Position numbers and translations under genes: made by a program. This document shows, piece after piece, positions 1 to 6,287 of a DNA stretch of 7,682 bases (its first letter is position 1; each line of letters begins with the position of its first letter). The notes beneath the pieces are model-generated. The model was not told where the DNA came from. It did not search any database and was given only the letters and a program-made list of their open reading frames with translations. The stretch lies in the NCBI GenBank assembly GCA_018384465.1, contig JAHAYQ010000160.1, positions 1 through 7,682 of the forward strand, read 5' to 3'. The DNA comes from Myroides sp. GTDB taxonomy: Bacteria > Bacteroidota > Bacteroidia > Flavobacteriales > Flavobacteriaceae.

Positions 1-1364
1 GCCATAAATAATCTGCCTACCGAGATTTTATCCATCTTAGAGTCGTGTGGTAATTGTATTTTTCCGAAGAGGTAAATTGCCCATGCTCCAAAAATAGCAA
101 TCCAAATAGCTAAAAATATTTCGCGTTCTAACCAATGTAATTGTAAAACCAAATCGGCATTTGATAAAAATTTAAAAGCTAAGGCTAATTCTAAGAACCC
201 CAAAGATACTTTTACGGTATTCATCCAACCACCTGATCGTGGCATGGAGTTTAACCAGCCCGGAAACATGGCAAATAACATAAATGGTAATGCCAAGGCT
301 AACGAAAAACCTAACATACCGATTAATGGAGCTGTTCCGCCTTTTGATGCTGCTTCTACCAACAAAGTACCCACAATTGGCCCCGTACACGAAAAAGAAA
401 CGATTGCTAATGCCAATGCCATAAAAAAGATACCGATCATACCTCCACGATCTGCTTGGCGATCTACTTTATTTGCCCATGAATTAGGCAACATAATTTC
501 AAAAGCTCCTAAAAAAGAAGCTGCAAAAACTACTAACAGTAAAAAGAAAATAACATTAAACCAAACGTTGGTTGACAAAGCATTTAAAGCATCGGCACCA
601 AATATTTTTGTTACAATTAAACCTAATACAACATAAATAATGATAATTGAAAATCCATATATAACCGCATTTCTTATCCCTTTTGCTTTTGATTTACTTT
701 GTTTGGTAAAAAAACTTACGGTCATAGGAATCATAGGAAACACACAAGGTGTTAACAAGGCTGCAAAACCCGAAAAGAAAGCAATGATAAAAATAGAAAG
801 CAACCCTTTTTGCTCACTTTTATCACTTGTGTTTTCTGTAATAGCTGTGGAATTTCTTTGATCATTATCAGCAGTATTAACAGCAAGTTCCTCAAAATTT
901 TGTACTTCCTTTGACGTTAGCTTTTCTAAATCAAACACAAAATATTTAGTTTGATTGATACACATATCAATACATGCTTGATAAAAAACTTCTAACTGTA
1001 TGTTTTTTACTTCGGGGTTGGTAATTTTTATGTTGTGATTAAAATGCGCCTCCTTTGCAAAAAAGTATTCATCTACACCAAAAATATCATTAAATACTGT
1101 TTGATATTCGCTTTCTGTAGCTTTGCCTTGCGGTTCGTAATTTCCTTGTGCATTTTCATAAATAAACTCTAAAGGCAGTGGACCGCCATCGGGCGTAAAT
1201 TGTGAATACATGTGCCACTCGCCCTCTATGGTAGCATCTAATTTTATTTGATATTCAGTATCAGATATTTTTTCTATGCTCGATTTCCATTTTACAGGAT
1301 CTTGTACCTGTGCATAACCAAATACGGTTACAAATAGCGTTAGAATTGCGAGTAATTTTCTCAT
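1..1364 (-). CDS. dsbD: DsbD-type thiol:disulfide interchange protein (C-terminus off window)
   Basis: An inner-membrane protein expected to pass reducing equivalents from cytoplasmic thioredoxin to periplasmic acceptors. The frame is open for 454 codons from ATG at 1364-1362 to the window edge. Residues 1-19 look like a signal peptide (basic start, hydrophobic core, FGYAQ). Residues about 20-160 form a periplasmic N-domain with a cysteine pair C131/C135 after YQA. A polar Asn/Thr/Ser/Asp linker covers about 161-187. From 188 there are hydrophobic segments near 188-218, 231-252, 268-290, 309-335, 346-370, 384-405 and 413-433. TPCVFPMIP (C207) and SFSCTGP (C326) match the two membrane cysteines of the DsbD family. 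The last membrane segment and any C-terminal thioredoxin domain lie outside, so full-length DsbD versus a shorter CcdA-like form cannot be fully settled; the N-domain favours DsbD. The ATG overlaps the tilS stop (ATGA), which supports this start. Confidence 0.9.
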   Translation of the reverse strand, partial: MRKLLAILTLFVTVFGYAQVQDPVKWKSSIEKISDTEYQIKLDATIEGEWHMYSQFTPDGGPLPLEFIYENAQGNYEPQGKATESEYQTVFNDIFGVDEYFFAKEAHFNHNIKITNPEVKNIQLEVFYQACIDMCINQTKYFVFDLEKLTSKEVQNFEELAVNTADNDQRNSTAITENTSDKSEQKGLLSIFIIAFFSGFAALLTPCVFPMIPMTVSFFTKQSKSKAKGIRNAVIYGFSIIIIYVVLGLIVTKIFGADALNALSTNVWFNVIFFLLLVVFAASFLGAFEIMLPNSWANKVDRQADRGGMIGIFFMALALAIVSFSCTGPIVGTLLVEAASKGGTAPLIGMLGFSLALALPFMLFAMFPGWLNSMPRSGGWMNTVKVSLGFLELALAFKFLSNADLVLQLHWLEREIFLAIWIAIFGAWAIYLFGKIQLPHDSKMDKISVGRLFM

Positions 1365-2677
1365 TTCTGTAAAGTTATTTTATAAATATTTTGATTGTTT
1401 TTTGTTACTTTAAACCGATCATCAGCACGTAAACCAACGATCCAAATTATTTTTCCATCTCCATTTACTAAAATCCAGCTGTGTTCTTTTTGTAATTGCG
1501 ATTGTTTTTCATCCTTAAAGAATTTACTAACTTTTTTCATTCCTGTCATACCAAACGGCTGAAAGATATCCCCTAATTGAGCCCTGCGCAATATCATAGG
1601 AAATTTTAGTAAATTGCAATCAACGAAAATAGTGTTTTTATCTGAATCTGCAATGATTGACAAAACCTCTTCTACTTTTAATTTAACAGGAAGTTTTGAA
1701 AAATCCTTAACATTATTTATATCATATTCGTGCTTTTCTATGCTTTTATTTTTATAAATAATTATTTCATTGCGGTTTTTAAGGAGTTTAAATTTATCAT
1801 TTTTTAACACTTTTCCCGAATGTGTTTGCAATATTTTTTCAATTTCTAAAACAGATGCAAATTCAAATTTTCTTAAAAAATGAGTTAAGTAATATTTGTA
1901 ACCTTTGAACGAATACGCCTTTTCTAAAGAAATAATAAAATGATCATCTTTCTTTATTACACATTTTTCTTCAAAATTTTTAAGTGATTGTGATGCTAAA
2001 AACTGAGTTTCGTGCAGATGCGTTAAGGTATTTTGAAACGATTTTAAAAACTGCGTGTTTTGTTGCTTTAATATAGGAACAACTAAATGTCGTAGCTTAT
2101 TTCTTAAATACTTGGTGCTGGCATTAGAAGTATCTTCTCTCCAATTAATTTGATGTTGTTTTGCATACGATAGAATTTCATCTCGTGAGAAAATCAACAA
2201 AGGTCTCACAATATTTTCGTTTTTTTCAGGGATTCCCATCAAACCATCAATCCCCGTACCTCTAGTAAAATTAATTAAAAATGTTTCTACCTGATCGTCT
2301 AAATGATGCGCTGTAGCAATAAAATGATAATCATTATCGGTACAAATTTGTTTAAACCAATTATATCGTAATTCGCGCGCAGCAATTTGAATAGATTTTT
2401 TATTAGTTTGCGCATACGTTTCCGTATCAAACGCTATTTTATAAATAGGTATGTGATTTTCTTCACAATAGTTAATTACTAAGGTTTCGTCGGCATCACT
2501 GTCTGCCCCTCGTAGTTGAAAATTACAATGTGCAACGGCAATATCTAAAGTCAATTCTTTACACAAATGCAACAACACCATACTATCTACCCCACCGCTT
2601 ACTGCCAGTAGAACTTTTTTATGGAGTAACTCGGGAAAACTTTCTTGTATATGATTTTTAAAACGATTAATCAGCAT
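1361..2677 (-). CDS. tilS: tRNA(Ile)-lysidine synthetase TilS
   Basis: An ATP-dependent cytoplasmic enzyme that converts C34 of the CAU-anticodon tRNA(Ile) to lysidine, switching charging from Met to Ile and decoding to AUA; it is usually essential. At 438 aa it has the normal family length. The PP-loop SGGVDS is at residues 27-32 behind a hydrophobic strand. Other N-type ATPase signatures are HCNFQLRGADSDADE near 50-64, ATAHHLDDQVETF at 121-133, and EDTSN with RNKLRH at 181-197. A poorly conserved middle region leads to the C-terminal TilS domain, marked by LRRAQLGDIFQPFG at 363-376 and KKVSKFFKDEK at 381-391. Its start lies inside the 3' end of pabB (11-base overlap) and its TGA overlaps the dsbD ATG, so coupled translation is probable. 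No Shine-Dalgarno motif precedes the start. The family assignment is secure. Confidence 0.96.
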   Translation of the reverse strand: MLINRFKNHIQESFPELLHKKVLLAVSGGVDSMVLLHLCKELTLDIAVAHCNFQLRGADSDADETLVINYCEENHIPIYKIAFDTETYAQTNKKSIQIAARELRYNWFKQICTDNDYHFIATAHHLDDQVETFLINFTRGTGIDGLMGIPEKNENIVRPLLIFSRDEILSYAKQHQINWREDTSNASTKYLRNKLRHLVVPILKQQNTQFLKSFQNTLTHLHETQFLASQSLKNFEEKCVIKKDDHFIISLEKAYSFKGYKYYLTHFLRKFEFASVLEIEKILQTHSGKVLKNDKFKLLKNRNEIIIYKNKSIEKHEYDINNVKDFSKLPVKLKVEEVLSIIADSDKNTIFVDCNLLKFPMILRRAQLGDIFQPFGMTGMKKVSKFFKDEKQSQLQKEHSWILVNGDGKIIWIVGLRADDRFKVTKNNQNIYKITLQK

Positions 2678-3965
2678 GAGTTAATACTTTTTTCATTGCT
2701 TGTGCCTTCAGTAAACATTCGTTGTATTCATCTTCCGCATTGGCATTTATAGTAATAGCACTACCAACACTAAACGAAAGATAATTGTTTTTTTGGTTGT
2801 ACAAAATACTGCGAATAACCACGTTGAAATCAAAATCGTTATCTGGCGTAAAATAGCCAATAGCGCCGCTGTACAAACCTCTTTTGCTTTGCTCTACTTC
2901 TTCAATGATTTTCATGGCAGATAATTTAGGAGCGCCTGTCATACTACCCATGGGAAATGTTGATTGAATAATGTTAACAGGGTTTTGATTTTCTGCAACT
3001 TCAGAAACTACTGTCGAAATCATTTGATGCACTTGTTTAAAGGTGTAAATACCAAACAATTCTTCTACTTTTACCGATGCTTTTATTGCTGTTTTAGATA
3101 AATCATTTCGAACTAAATCAACAATCATTACATTTTCTGATTGTTCTTTAGGGTTTTCTCGCAACTGTTTTTTTAAGAGCAAATCTTCTTCTAAATTAGC
3201 ACCTCTTTTTGAAGTTCCTTTAATAGGTTGCGATATTATTTTTGTACCTTGTTTTTTTAAATAACGTTCGGGCGATGCACATAAAACGTATTGTTGATTA
3301 AATTTTCCGAAACAAGCAAAAGGCGGTTCTGAAATGCTGTTGAGTTTCCAATATGTTTCCAACGGATCAATGGTTGCTTGATCTGCATAAAACTCCATAC
3401 AATAGTTGGCTTCGTAGATATCACCTCGTTGAATATGACATTTCATTTGATCGAATCCTTTAACATATTCTTTAAAGGATACCCGATCTTGTATGTTGAG
3501 AGCAGAAAACTGTTTAAACTTGGTTTCGTTTAGAGTGCTGATCGTATGAAAGTCATCTGCTATTTCTTCTTCACATATTCCCAGATATTCAAATCGCAAC
3601 GTTTCTTGCGCTAAAATAATGATTTTCTTAGGCTGAAAAAAGAATAAATCAGGAAAATTTAATCCGTCTATGTTTTGAGAATCAATAGGTTCAATGCTGT
3701 TTTTTAAATCGTAACTTAAATATCCAAACAACCAATCGTTTGTTTCTTGCTGATACGATTGCAACTCCAAAAATGCTTTTTGATCATCGGTTTGTAAGGA
3801 AGTAAAAGCATCAACTGCCAAAACTGCTTCGTACGATCCATAACGATCTTGGTAGTTATTTGAATCTAAAAAAACTACTTCACGAAATTGCTGTGCCCAA
3901 TGAAGAAGTTGCTTTTTTAAGTGCGCACTGTCATTTATAGTATATGATTGGCTATGGCGTTTCAT
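2667..3965 (-). CDS. pabB: aminodeoxychorismate synthase component I (PabB)
   Basis: Converts chorismate plus ammonia to 4-amino-4-deoxychorismate in the p-aminobenzoate branch of folate synthesis, using ammonia from a PabA/TrpG glutaminase. The 432-aa protein is a chorismate-binding family member: GYLSYDLKN (81-89) in the N-terminal part, GDIYEANYC (181-189), SPERY (231-235), DLVRNDL (283-289), GSMTGAPKLSAMKI (340-353), GAIGY (367-371) and a closing NANAEDEYNE (408-417). PIKGT at 247-251 decides between paralogues: the lysine (K249) is the PabB active-site residue, while anthranilate synthase TrpE has PIAGT. The ATG directly abuts the TAA of the upstream reductase gene, and the upstream bases contain AAAGG five bases before the start, a weak ribosome-site match that may be chance. 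Neither the glutaminase partner nor the lyase PabC is in the window. Confidence 0.93.
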   Translation of the reverse strand: MKRHSQSYTINDSAHLKKQLLHWAQQFREVVFLDSNNYQDRYGSYEAVLAVDAFTSLQTDDQKAFLELQSYQQETNDWLFGYLSYDLKNSIEPIDSQNIDGLNFPDLFFFQPKKIIILAQETLRFEYLGICEEEIADDFHTISTLNETKFKQFSALNIQDRVSFKEYVKGFDQMKCHIQRGDIYEANYCMEFYADQATIDPLETYWKLNSISEPPFACFGKFNQQYVLCASPERYLKKQGTKIISQPIKGTSKRGANLEEDLLLKKQLRENPKEQSENVMIVDLVRNDLSKTAIKASVKVEELFGIYTFKQVHQMISTVVSEVAENQNPVNIIQSTFPMGSMTGAPKLSAMKIIEEVEQSKRGLYSGAIGYFTPDNDFDFNVVIRSILYNQKNNYLSFSVGSAITINANAEDEYNECLLKAQAMKKVLTHAD

Positions 3966-4487
3966 TTAAGCCTTTAATAGGGTATTTAACTTATTTTCCA
4001 GCTCTTGAAGATACGTTTCGTTAGTTATTTTTTGATTATTAGTATCAAAATTATCCGAAAAGGCAGAAAATGCGTAATATTCAAATACTTCACAACCAAA
4101 GCGAGTAACCAATTTTTGTAAGGTTTCATTGGCACCTAAACCCCCACGCTTTCCATTTGATGTACTTAAAATAAAAACTTTTTTATCAGCTAAAAATTTA
4201 AGTTGAATTCGAGAAAGCCAATCAAAAATATTCTTAAAAAAAGCCGAAACAGTACCGTTGTGCTCGTTGGTAGCTATAAAGATATGTTGGTGAGTAGCTA
4301 ATTTTTCTAATAAAAACAAAATACCTTCTGGCGATTTTATTTCGCGTTCTAAATCTTCACTAAACATAGGGATGTTTAATGATTTTAAATCAATAAATTC
4401 ATTTTTTAGATCCAACTCTTTTAAAACAGCTTTTGTTAATTGCTCGTTTATCGATGTTGATGAATTGCTTCCTACTATAACTAACAT
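3966..4487 (-). CDS. NADPH-dependent FMN reductase family protein (flavodoxin-like fold)
   Basis: A 173-aa protein resembling the NADPH-dependent FMN reductase/azoreductase family: small cytoplasmic flavoproteins that transfer electrons from NAD(P)H to flavins, quinones or other acceptors. The physiological substrate cannot be told from sequence. Residues 6-14 (GSNSSTSIN) fit the phosphate-binding loop of FMN, normally GSxRxxSxN, though the usual Arg is Ser here. Residues 74-93 (NEHNGTVSAFFKNIFDWLSR) fit the flavin-ring loop usually written PEYNGSxPGxLKNAIDWLSR. STSNGKRGGLGA at 108-119 matches the third conserved loop. There is no signal peptide or membrane segment. The gene sits 23 bases after rluD, the widest gap in the run, and abuts pabB with no spacing, so it probably shares their transcript. 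I see no pathway link to either neighbour. The family is fairly sure, the exact activity unknown. Confidence 0.8.
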   Translation of the reverse strand: MLVIVGSNSSTSINEQLTKAVLKELDLKNEFIDLKSLNIPMFSEDLEREIKSPEGILFLLEKLATHQHIFIATNEHNGTVSAFFKNIFDWLSRIQLKFLADKKVFILSTSNGKRGGLGANETLQKLVTRFGCEVFEYYAFSAFSDNFDTNNQKITNETYLQELENKLNTLLKA

Positions 4488-4510
4488 ATTTTTAATTGTA
4501 TTTATTGACT

Positions 4511-5545
4511 TTAGTTATCTTCATTCCAATCGTGATTGTTTGAATAATTTTTCCAACGATCTATTGCTTGAACCATATCTTGCGGGAGATCAGTTTCAAA
4601 ACGCATAAACTCCTTTTTAATAGGGTGCATAAACCCTAAAGTTTTGGCATGCAATGCTTGTCGTGGCAATACTTTAAACGTATTTTCAACAAACTGCTTG
4701 TATTTGGTAAAGGTGGTTCCTTTTAAGATTTTTTCACCGCCATAGCGTTCATCGTTAAATAATGTATGCCCGATAGATTTCATGTGAACACGAATTTGGT
4801 GCGTTCTGCCTGTTTCTAACCTGCATGATACCAAAGTTACATAGCCCAATCGTTCTAATACTTTATAATGAGTAACCGCATATTTGGCGCCGTTGCTGTC
4901 ATCTGGAAATGATGCCATTTGCATGCGATCTACCTTATGCCTACCAATATAACTTTCTATAGTACCTTCGTTTTCTTCTACATTTCCCCAAGCTAGGGCA
5001 ATATACTCGCGCTCGGTGGTTTTTTCAGCAAACTGTTTTTGTAGTTCACTCATCGTCCATTCGGTTTTAGCAACAACAAGTAAACCTGTGGTGTCCTTGT
5101 CTATTCTGTGAACCAATCCGGGACGTTCTGAACTATTTAAGGGCAAATTATCAAAATGATAAGCCAAGGCATTTACCAAAGTACCTGTATAATTTCCGTG
5201 ACCTGGATGTACTACCATACCTGCCGGTTTATTTATTACCAATAAATCATCATCTTCATAAACAATATCCAAAGGTATGTTTTCAGGAATGATGATGTTT
5301 TCAAAAGGAGGCTGTTCCATTAAAACTCGAACTACATCATTCGCCTTTACCTTATGGTTTGATTTAACTGGCACGTCATTTACGAAAATATTTCCGTTTT
5401 CTGCTGCTTTCTGTATTTTGTTTCGGGTAGCATTTTCAACCAGATTCATTAAAAATTTATCTACTCTTAAAGGTGCTTGTCCTTTACCCGCTTCAAAACG
5501 ATAATGCTCGTATAATTCGTCTTCTATTAGTTGATCGTTTGTCAT
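4511..5545 (-). CDS. rluD: RluA-family 23S rRNA pseudouridine synthase, RluD-like
   Basis: Isomerises uridine to pseudouridine in RNA. E. coli RluD acts on helix 69 of 23S rRNA (positions 1911, 1915, 1917), needed for ribosome assembly and function. The 344-aa protein has an N-terminal S4 RNA-binding domain (about 27-76: LRVDKFL, then NGNIFVND). The catalytic domain begins with VINKPAGMVVHPG (103-115), contains HRIDKDTTGL at 146-155 with the expected catalytic Asp149, and carries GRTHQIRVHM (246-255) and RQALHAKTLGF (295-305). This is slightly longer than E. coli RluD (326 aa). RluC has the same S4 plus catalytic layout, so RluD rather than RluC is a judgement from the motif wording and length. 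The ATG is three bases after the PASTA gene stop, with no Shine-Dalgarno motif. The C-terminal tail is polar (Asn/Asp rich). Confidence 0.9.
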   Translation of the reverse strand: MTNDQLIEDELYEHYRFEAGKGQAPLRVDKFLMNLVENATRNKIQKAAENGNIFVNDVPVKSNHKVKANDVVRVLMEQPPFENIIIPENIPLDIVYEDDDLLVINKPAGMVVHPGHGNYTGTLVNALAYHFDNLPLNSSERPGLVHRIDKDTTGLLVVAKTEWTMSELQKQFAEKTTEREYIALAWGNVEENEGTIESYIGRHKVDRMQMASFPDDSNGAKYAVTHYKVLERLGYVTLVSCRLETGRTHQIRVHMKSIGHTLFNDERYGGEKILKGTTFTKYKQFVENTFKVLPRQALHAKTLGFMHPIKKEFMRFETDLPQDMVQAIDRWKNYSNNHDWNEDN

Positions 5546-5548
5546 TTT

Positions 5549-6172
5549 TTAAAAAATTGAATCAATTGCCGGAGCGATGTCCTCGTACATTTCACCTAAG
5601 GTATCTAAATCGGGTTTGTATCCTAACACACCATCGCCCAATACCAAATTAATTGTTGATCTTTTTAATACTTTATCACCTTCTCGTAAAATTCTACCAT
5701 CTTGCTCAATTCTTAAAATCACATCTTTTGCAAAATCTGGTTCATAGGTTGTTGCGCCTTTTACCAAGCCTAATGATTCAATGATAGCCGTGGCATGGCG
5801 CAAGGTACGTCCATCTAAATTTGGTAATCGAACCGACGAATATCCTTTCGCATTTACTTTAACATATATTTTCCGACCTTGCTTTACGGCATAATTAGCT
5901 TCGGGTTCTTGCTCTACAATAGTAAGTGGCGGAAAATCGGCATTGTAGTCAATGGTATCAATAACAACAATTTCAAAGCCGTTATCGCCAATTGTATTCA
6001 TGGCATCTTCAACCTTCTTTTTAGACAAATCGGGCACCCGAATTTCTTTGCCGTGATGCGTATAAGTGCTTAGAAACTCTAAGCTTCCAAAAATTAACAA
6101 GGCAGCAATAGCAATGGCACCTATTATCGAAAATATAAATTGTTTACTTTTTAAAAAAGACGTAAAACTCAT
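5549..6172 (-). CDS. membrane-anchored PASTA domain protein
   Basis: A 207-aa protein with a short basic cytoplasmic start (MSFTSFLKSK), one hydrophobic segment at about 11-31, and an extracytoplasmic part holding two PASTA domains (about 43-108 and 112-180). The first ends in the pattern TIVEQEPEANYAVKQGRKI (84-102); the second starts VRLPNLDG and ends NLVLGDG. A 27-residue acidic tail follows. PASTA domains occur in class B penicillin-binding proteins and Stk/PknB kinases, where they contact peptidoglycan or beta-lactams; here there is no kinase or transpeptidase domain. I infer a cell-envelope role, possibly sensing or binding peptidoglycan, but the function is unknown to me. The start at 6172 is chosen over an in-frame ATG at 6250 because the extra 26 residues are not family-like, would run through the divergent promoter region, and would put a polar stretch before a good membrane anchor. 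It is first in the six-gene run. Confidence 0.85.
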   Translation of the reverse strand: MSFTSFLKSKQFIFSIIGAIAIAALLIFGSLEFLSTYTHHGKEIRVPDLSKKKVEDAMNTIGDNGFEIVVIDTIDYNADFPPLTIVEQEPEANYAVKQGRKIYVKVNAKGYSSVRLPNLDGRTLRHATAIIESLGLVKGATTYEPDFAKDVILRIEQDGRILREGDKVLKRSTINLVLGDGVLGYKPDLDTLGEMYEDIAPAIDSIF

Positions 6173-6189
6173 GGTAATATTTATTTTAA

Positions 6190-6197
6190 CAAAGTTA
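6190..6197 (-). promoter_or_regulatory. candidate -7 element for the leftward operon (TAACTTTG)
   Basis: An exact TAnnTTTG match read on the minus strand, 18 bases before the chosen PASTA gene start. The start site would fall near 6184, giving a leader of only about 12 bases. It lies within the short inverted repeat TAAC-AAA-GTTA (6187-6197, as read on the plus strand). No -33 TTG is seen. Confidence 0.3.
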
Positions 6198-6221
6198 TCA
6201 ATTATGTAACGTGTATTTTTA

Positions 6222-6229
6222 TAAATTTG
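6222..6229 (+). promoter_or_regulatory. candidate -7 element for ddl-coaD (TAAATTTG)
   Basis: An exact TAnnTTTG match on the plus strand. Transcription would start near 6235, leaving a leader of about 50 bases before ddl. No TTG is found at the expected -33 spacing, and such octamers arise easily in AT-rich DNA, so this is a candidate only. Confidence 0.35.
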
Positions 6230-6253
6230 TTTTAAAGTACACCTACACATTTA

Positions 6254-6261
6254 CAAAAGTA
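6254..6261 (-). promoter_or_regulatory. alternative -7 element for the leftward operon (TACTTTTG)
   Basis: A second exact TAnnTTTG match on the minus strand. Transcription would start near 6248, giving a leader of about 75 bases before the PASTA gene and overlapping the ddl leader in antisense. No -33 TTG is present at normal spacing. If this is the true promoter, the start codon at 6250 would be nearly leaderless, another reason to prefer the start at 6172. Confidence 0.3.
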
Positions 6262-6274
6262 AAATATAAAAATA

Positions 6275-6287
6275 CATTATTATAATG
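6275..6287. repeat. 13-base perfect palindrome spanning the ddl start codon
   Basis: CATTAT-T-ATAATG: two perfect 6-base arms around one base, ending exactly at the G of the ddl ATG. The one-base centre makes it poor as an RNA hairpin but compatible with a dimeric DNA-binding protein. Its AT-only centre makes chance occurrence quite possible. Confidence 0.3.

Larger units (their letters stand above)
1..6172 (-). other. probable six-gene operon: PASTA protein-rluD-FMN reductase-pabB-tilS-dsbD
   Basis: Six same-strand genes follow each other with spacers of +3, +23 and 0 bases and overlaps of 11 and 4 bases. None of the junctions contains a terminator-like hairpin with a T-run or a TAnnTTTG element on the minus strand. 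The only plausible promoter space is upstream of the first gene. The run continues past the left edge within dsbD, so the operon end is not visible. Co-transcription is inferred from spacing alone. Confidence 0.7.
6173..6284. promoter_or_regulatory. divergent promoter region between PASTA gene and ddl
   Basis: This 112-base, very AT-rich gap is the only true intergenic space in the window and must hold the promoters of both the leftward six-gene run and ddl-coaD. It contains three exact matches to the Bacteroidota -7 consensus TAnnTTTG, two on the minus and one on the plus strand. None has a clear TTG -33 element about 17-23 bases upstream. No small-RNA gene or terminator is recognisable. Confidence 0.6.

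Noticed and set aside
172..390. Minus-strand 72-codon open frame, which might suggest a frameshift in dsbD
   Set aside because: It is an out-of-frame shadow. The real dsbD frame runs unbroken from 1364 to the edge and reads family-like sequence through this stretch (for example MLGFSLALALPFMLFAMFPG).
244..636. Plus-strand open frame of 130 codons opposite dsbD, followed by another at 640-861
   Set aside because: Both are antisense to the well-supported DsbD membrane region. Their predicted proteins (rich in Asn, Lys, Pro, Ala) look like complements of hydrophobic codons, with no domain signature.
4372..4608. Plus-strand 78-codon open frame across the FMN reductase/rluD junction
   Set aside because: It is antisense to two convincing genes, has no recognisable motif, and the 23-base gap contains no promoter-like element for it.
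4832..4839. TAACTTTG (-7 consensus) on the minus strand inside rluD
   Set aside because: It lies about 340 bases before the next start, has no TTG at -33 spacing, and falls in conserved coding sequence, so chance is the simplest explanation.
6173..6250. Upstream in-frame ATG at 6250 as the start of the PASTA protein
   Set aside because: It adds 26 polar residues including two cysteines before a good membrane anchor, and it runs through both candidate -7 elements or leaves almost no leader. The ATG at 6172 gives a normal short basic start.
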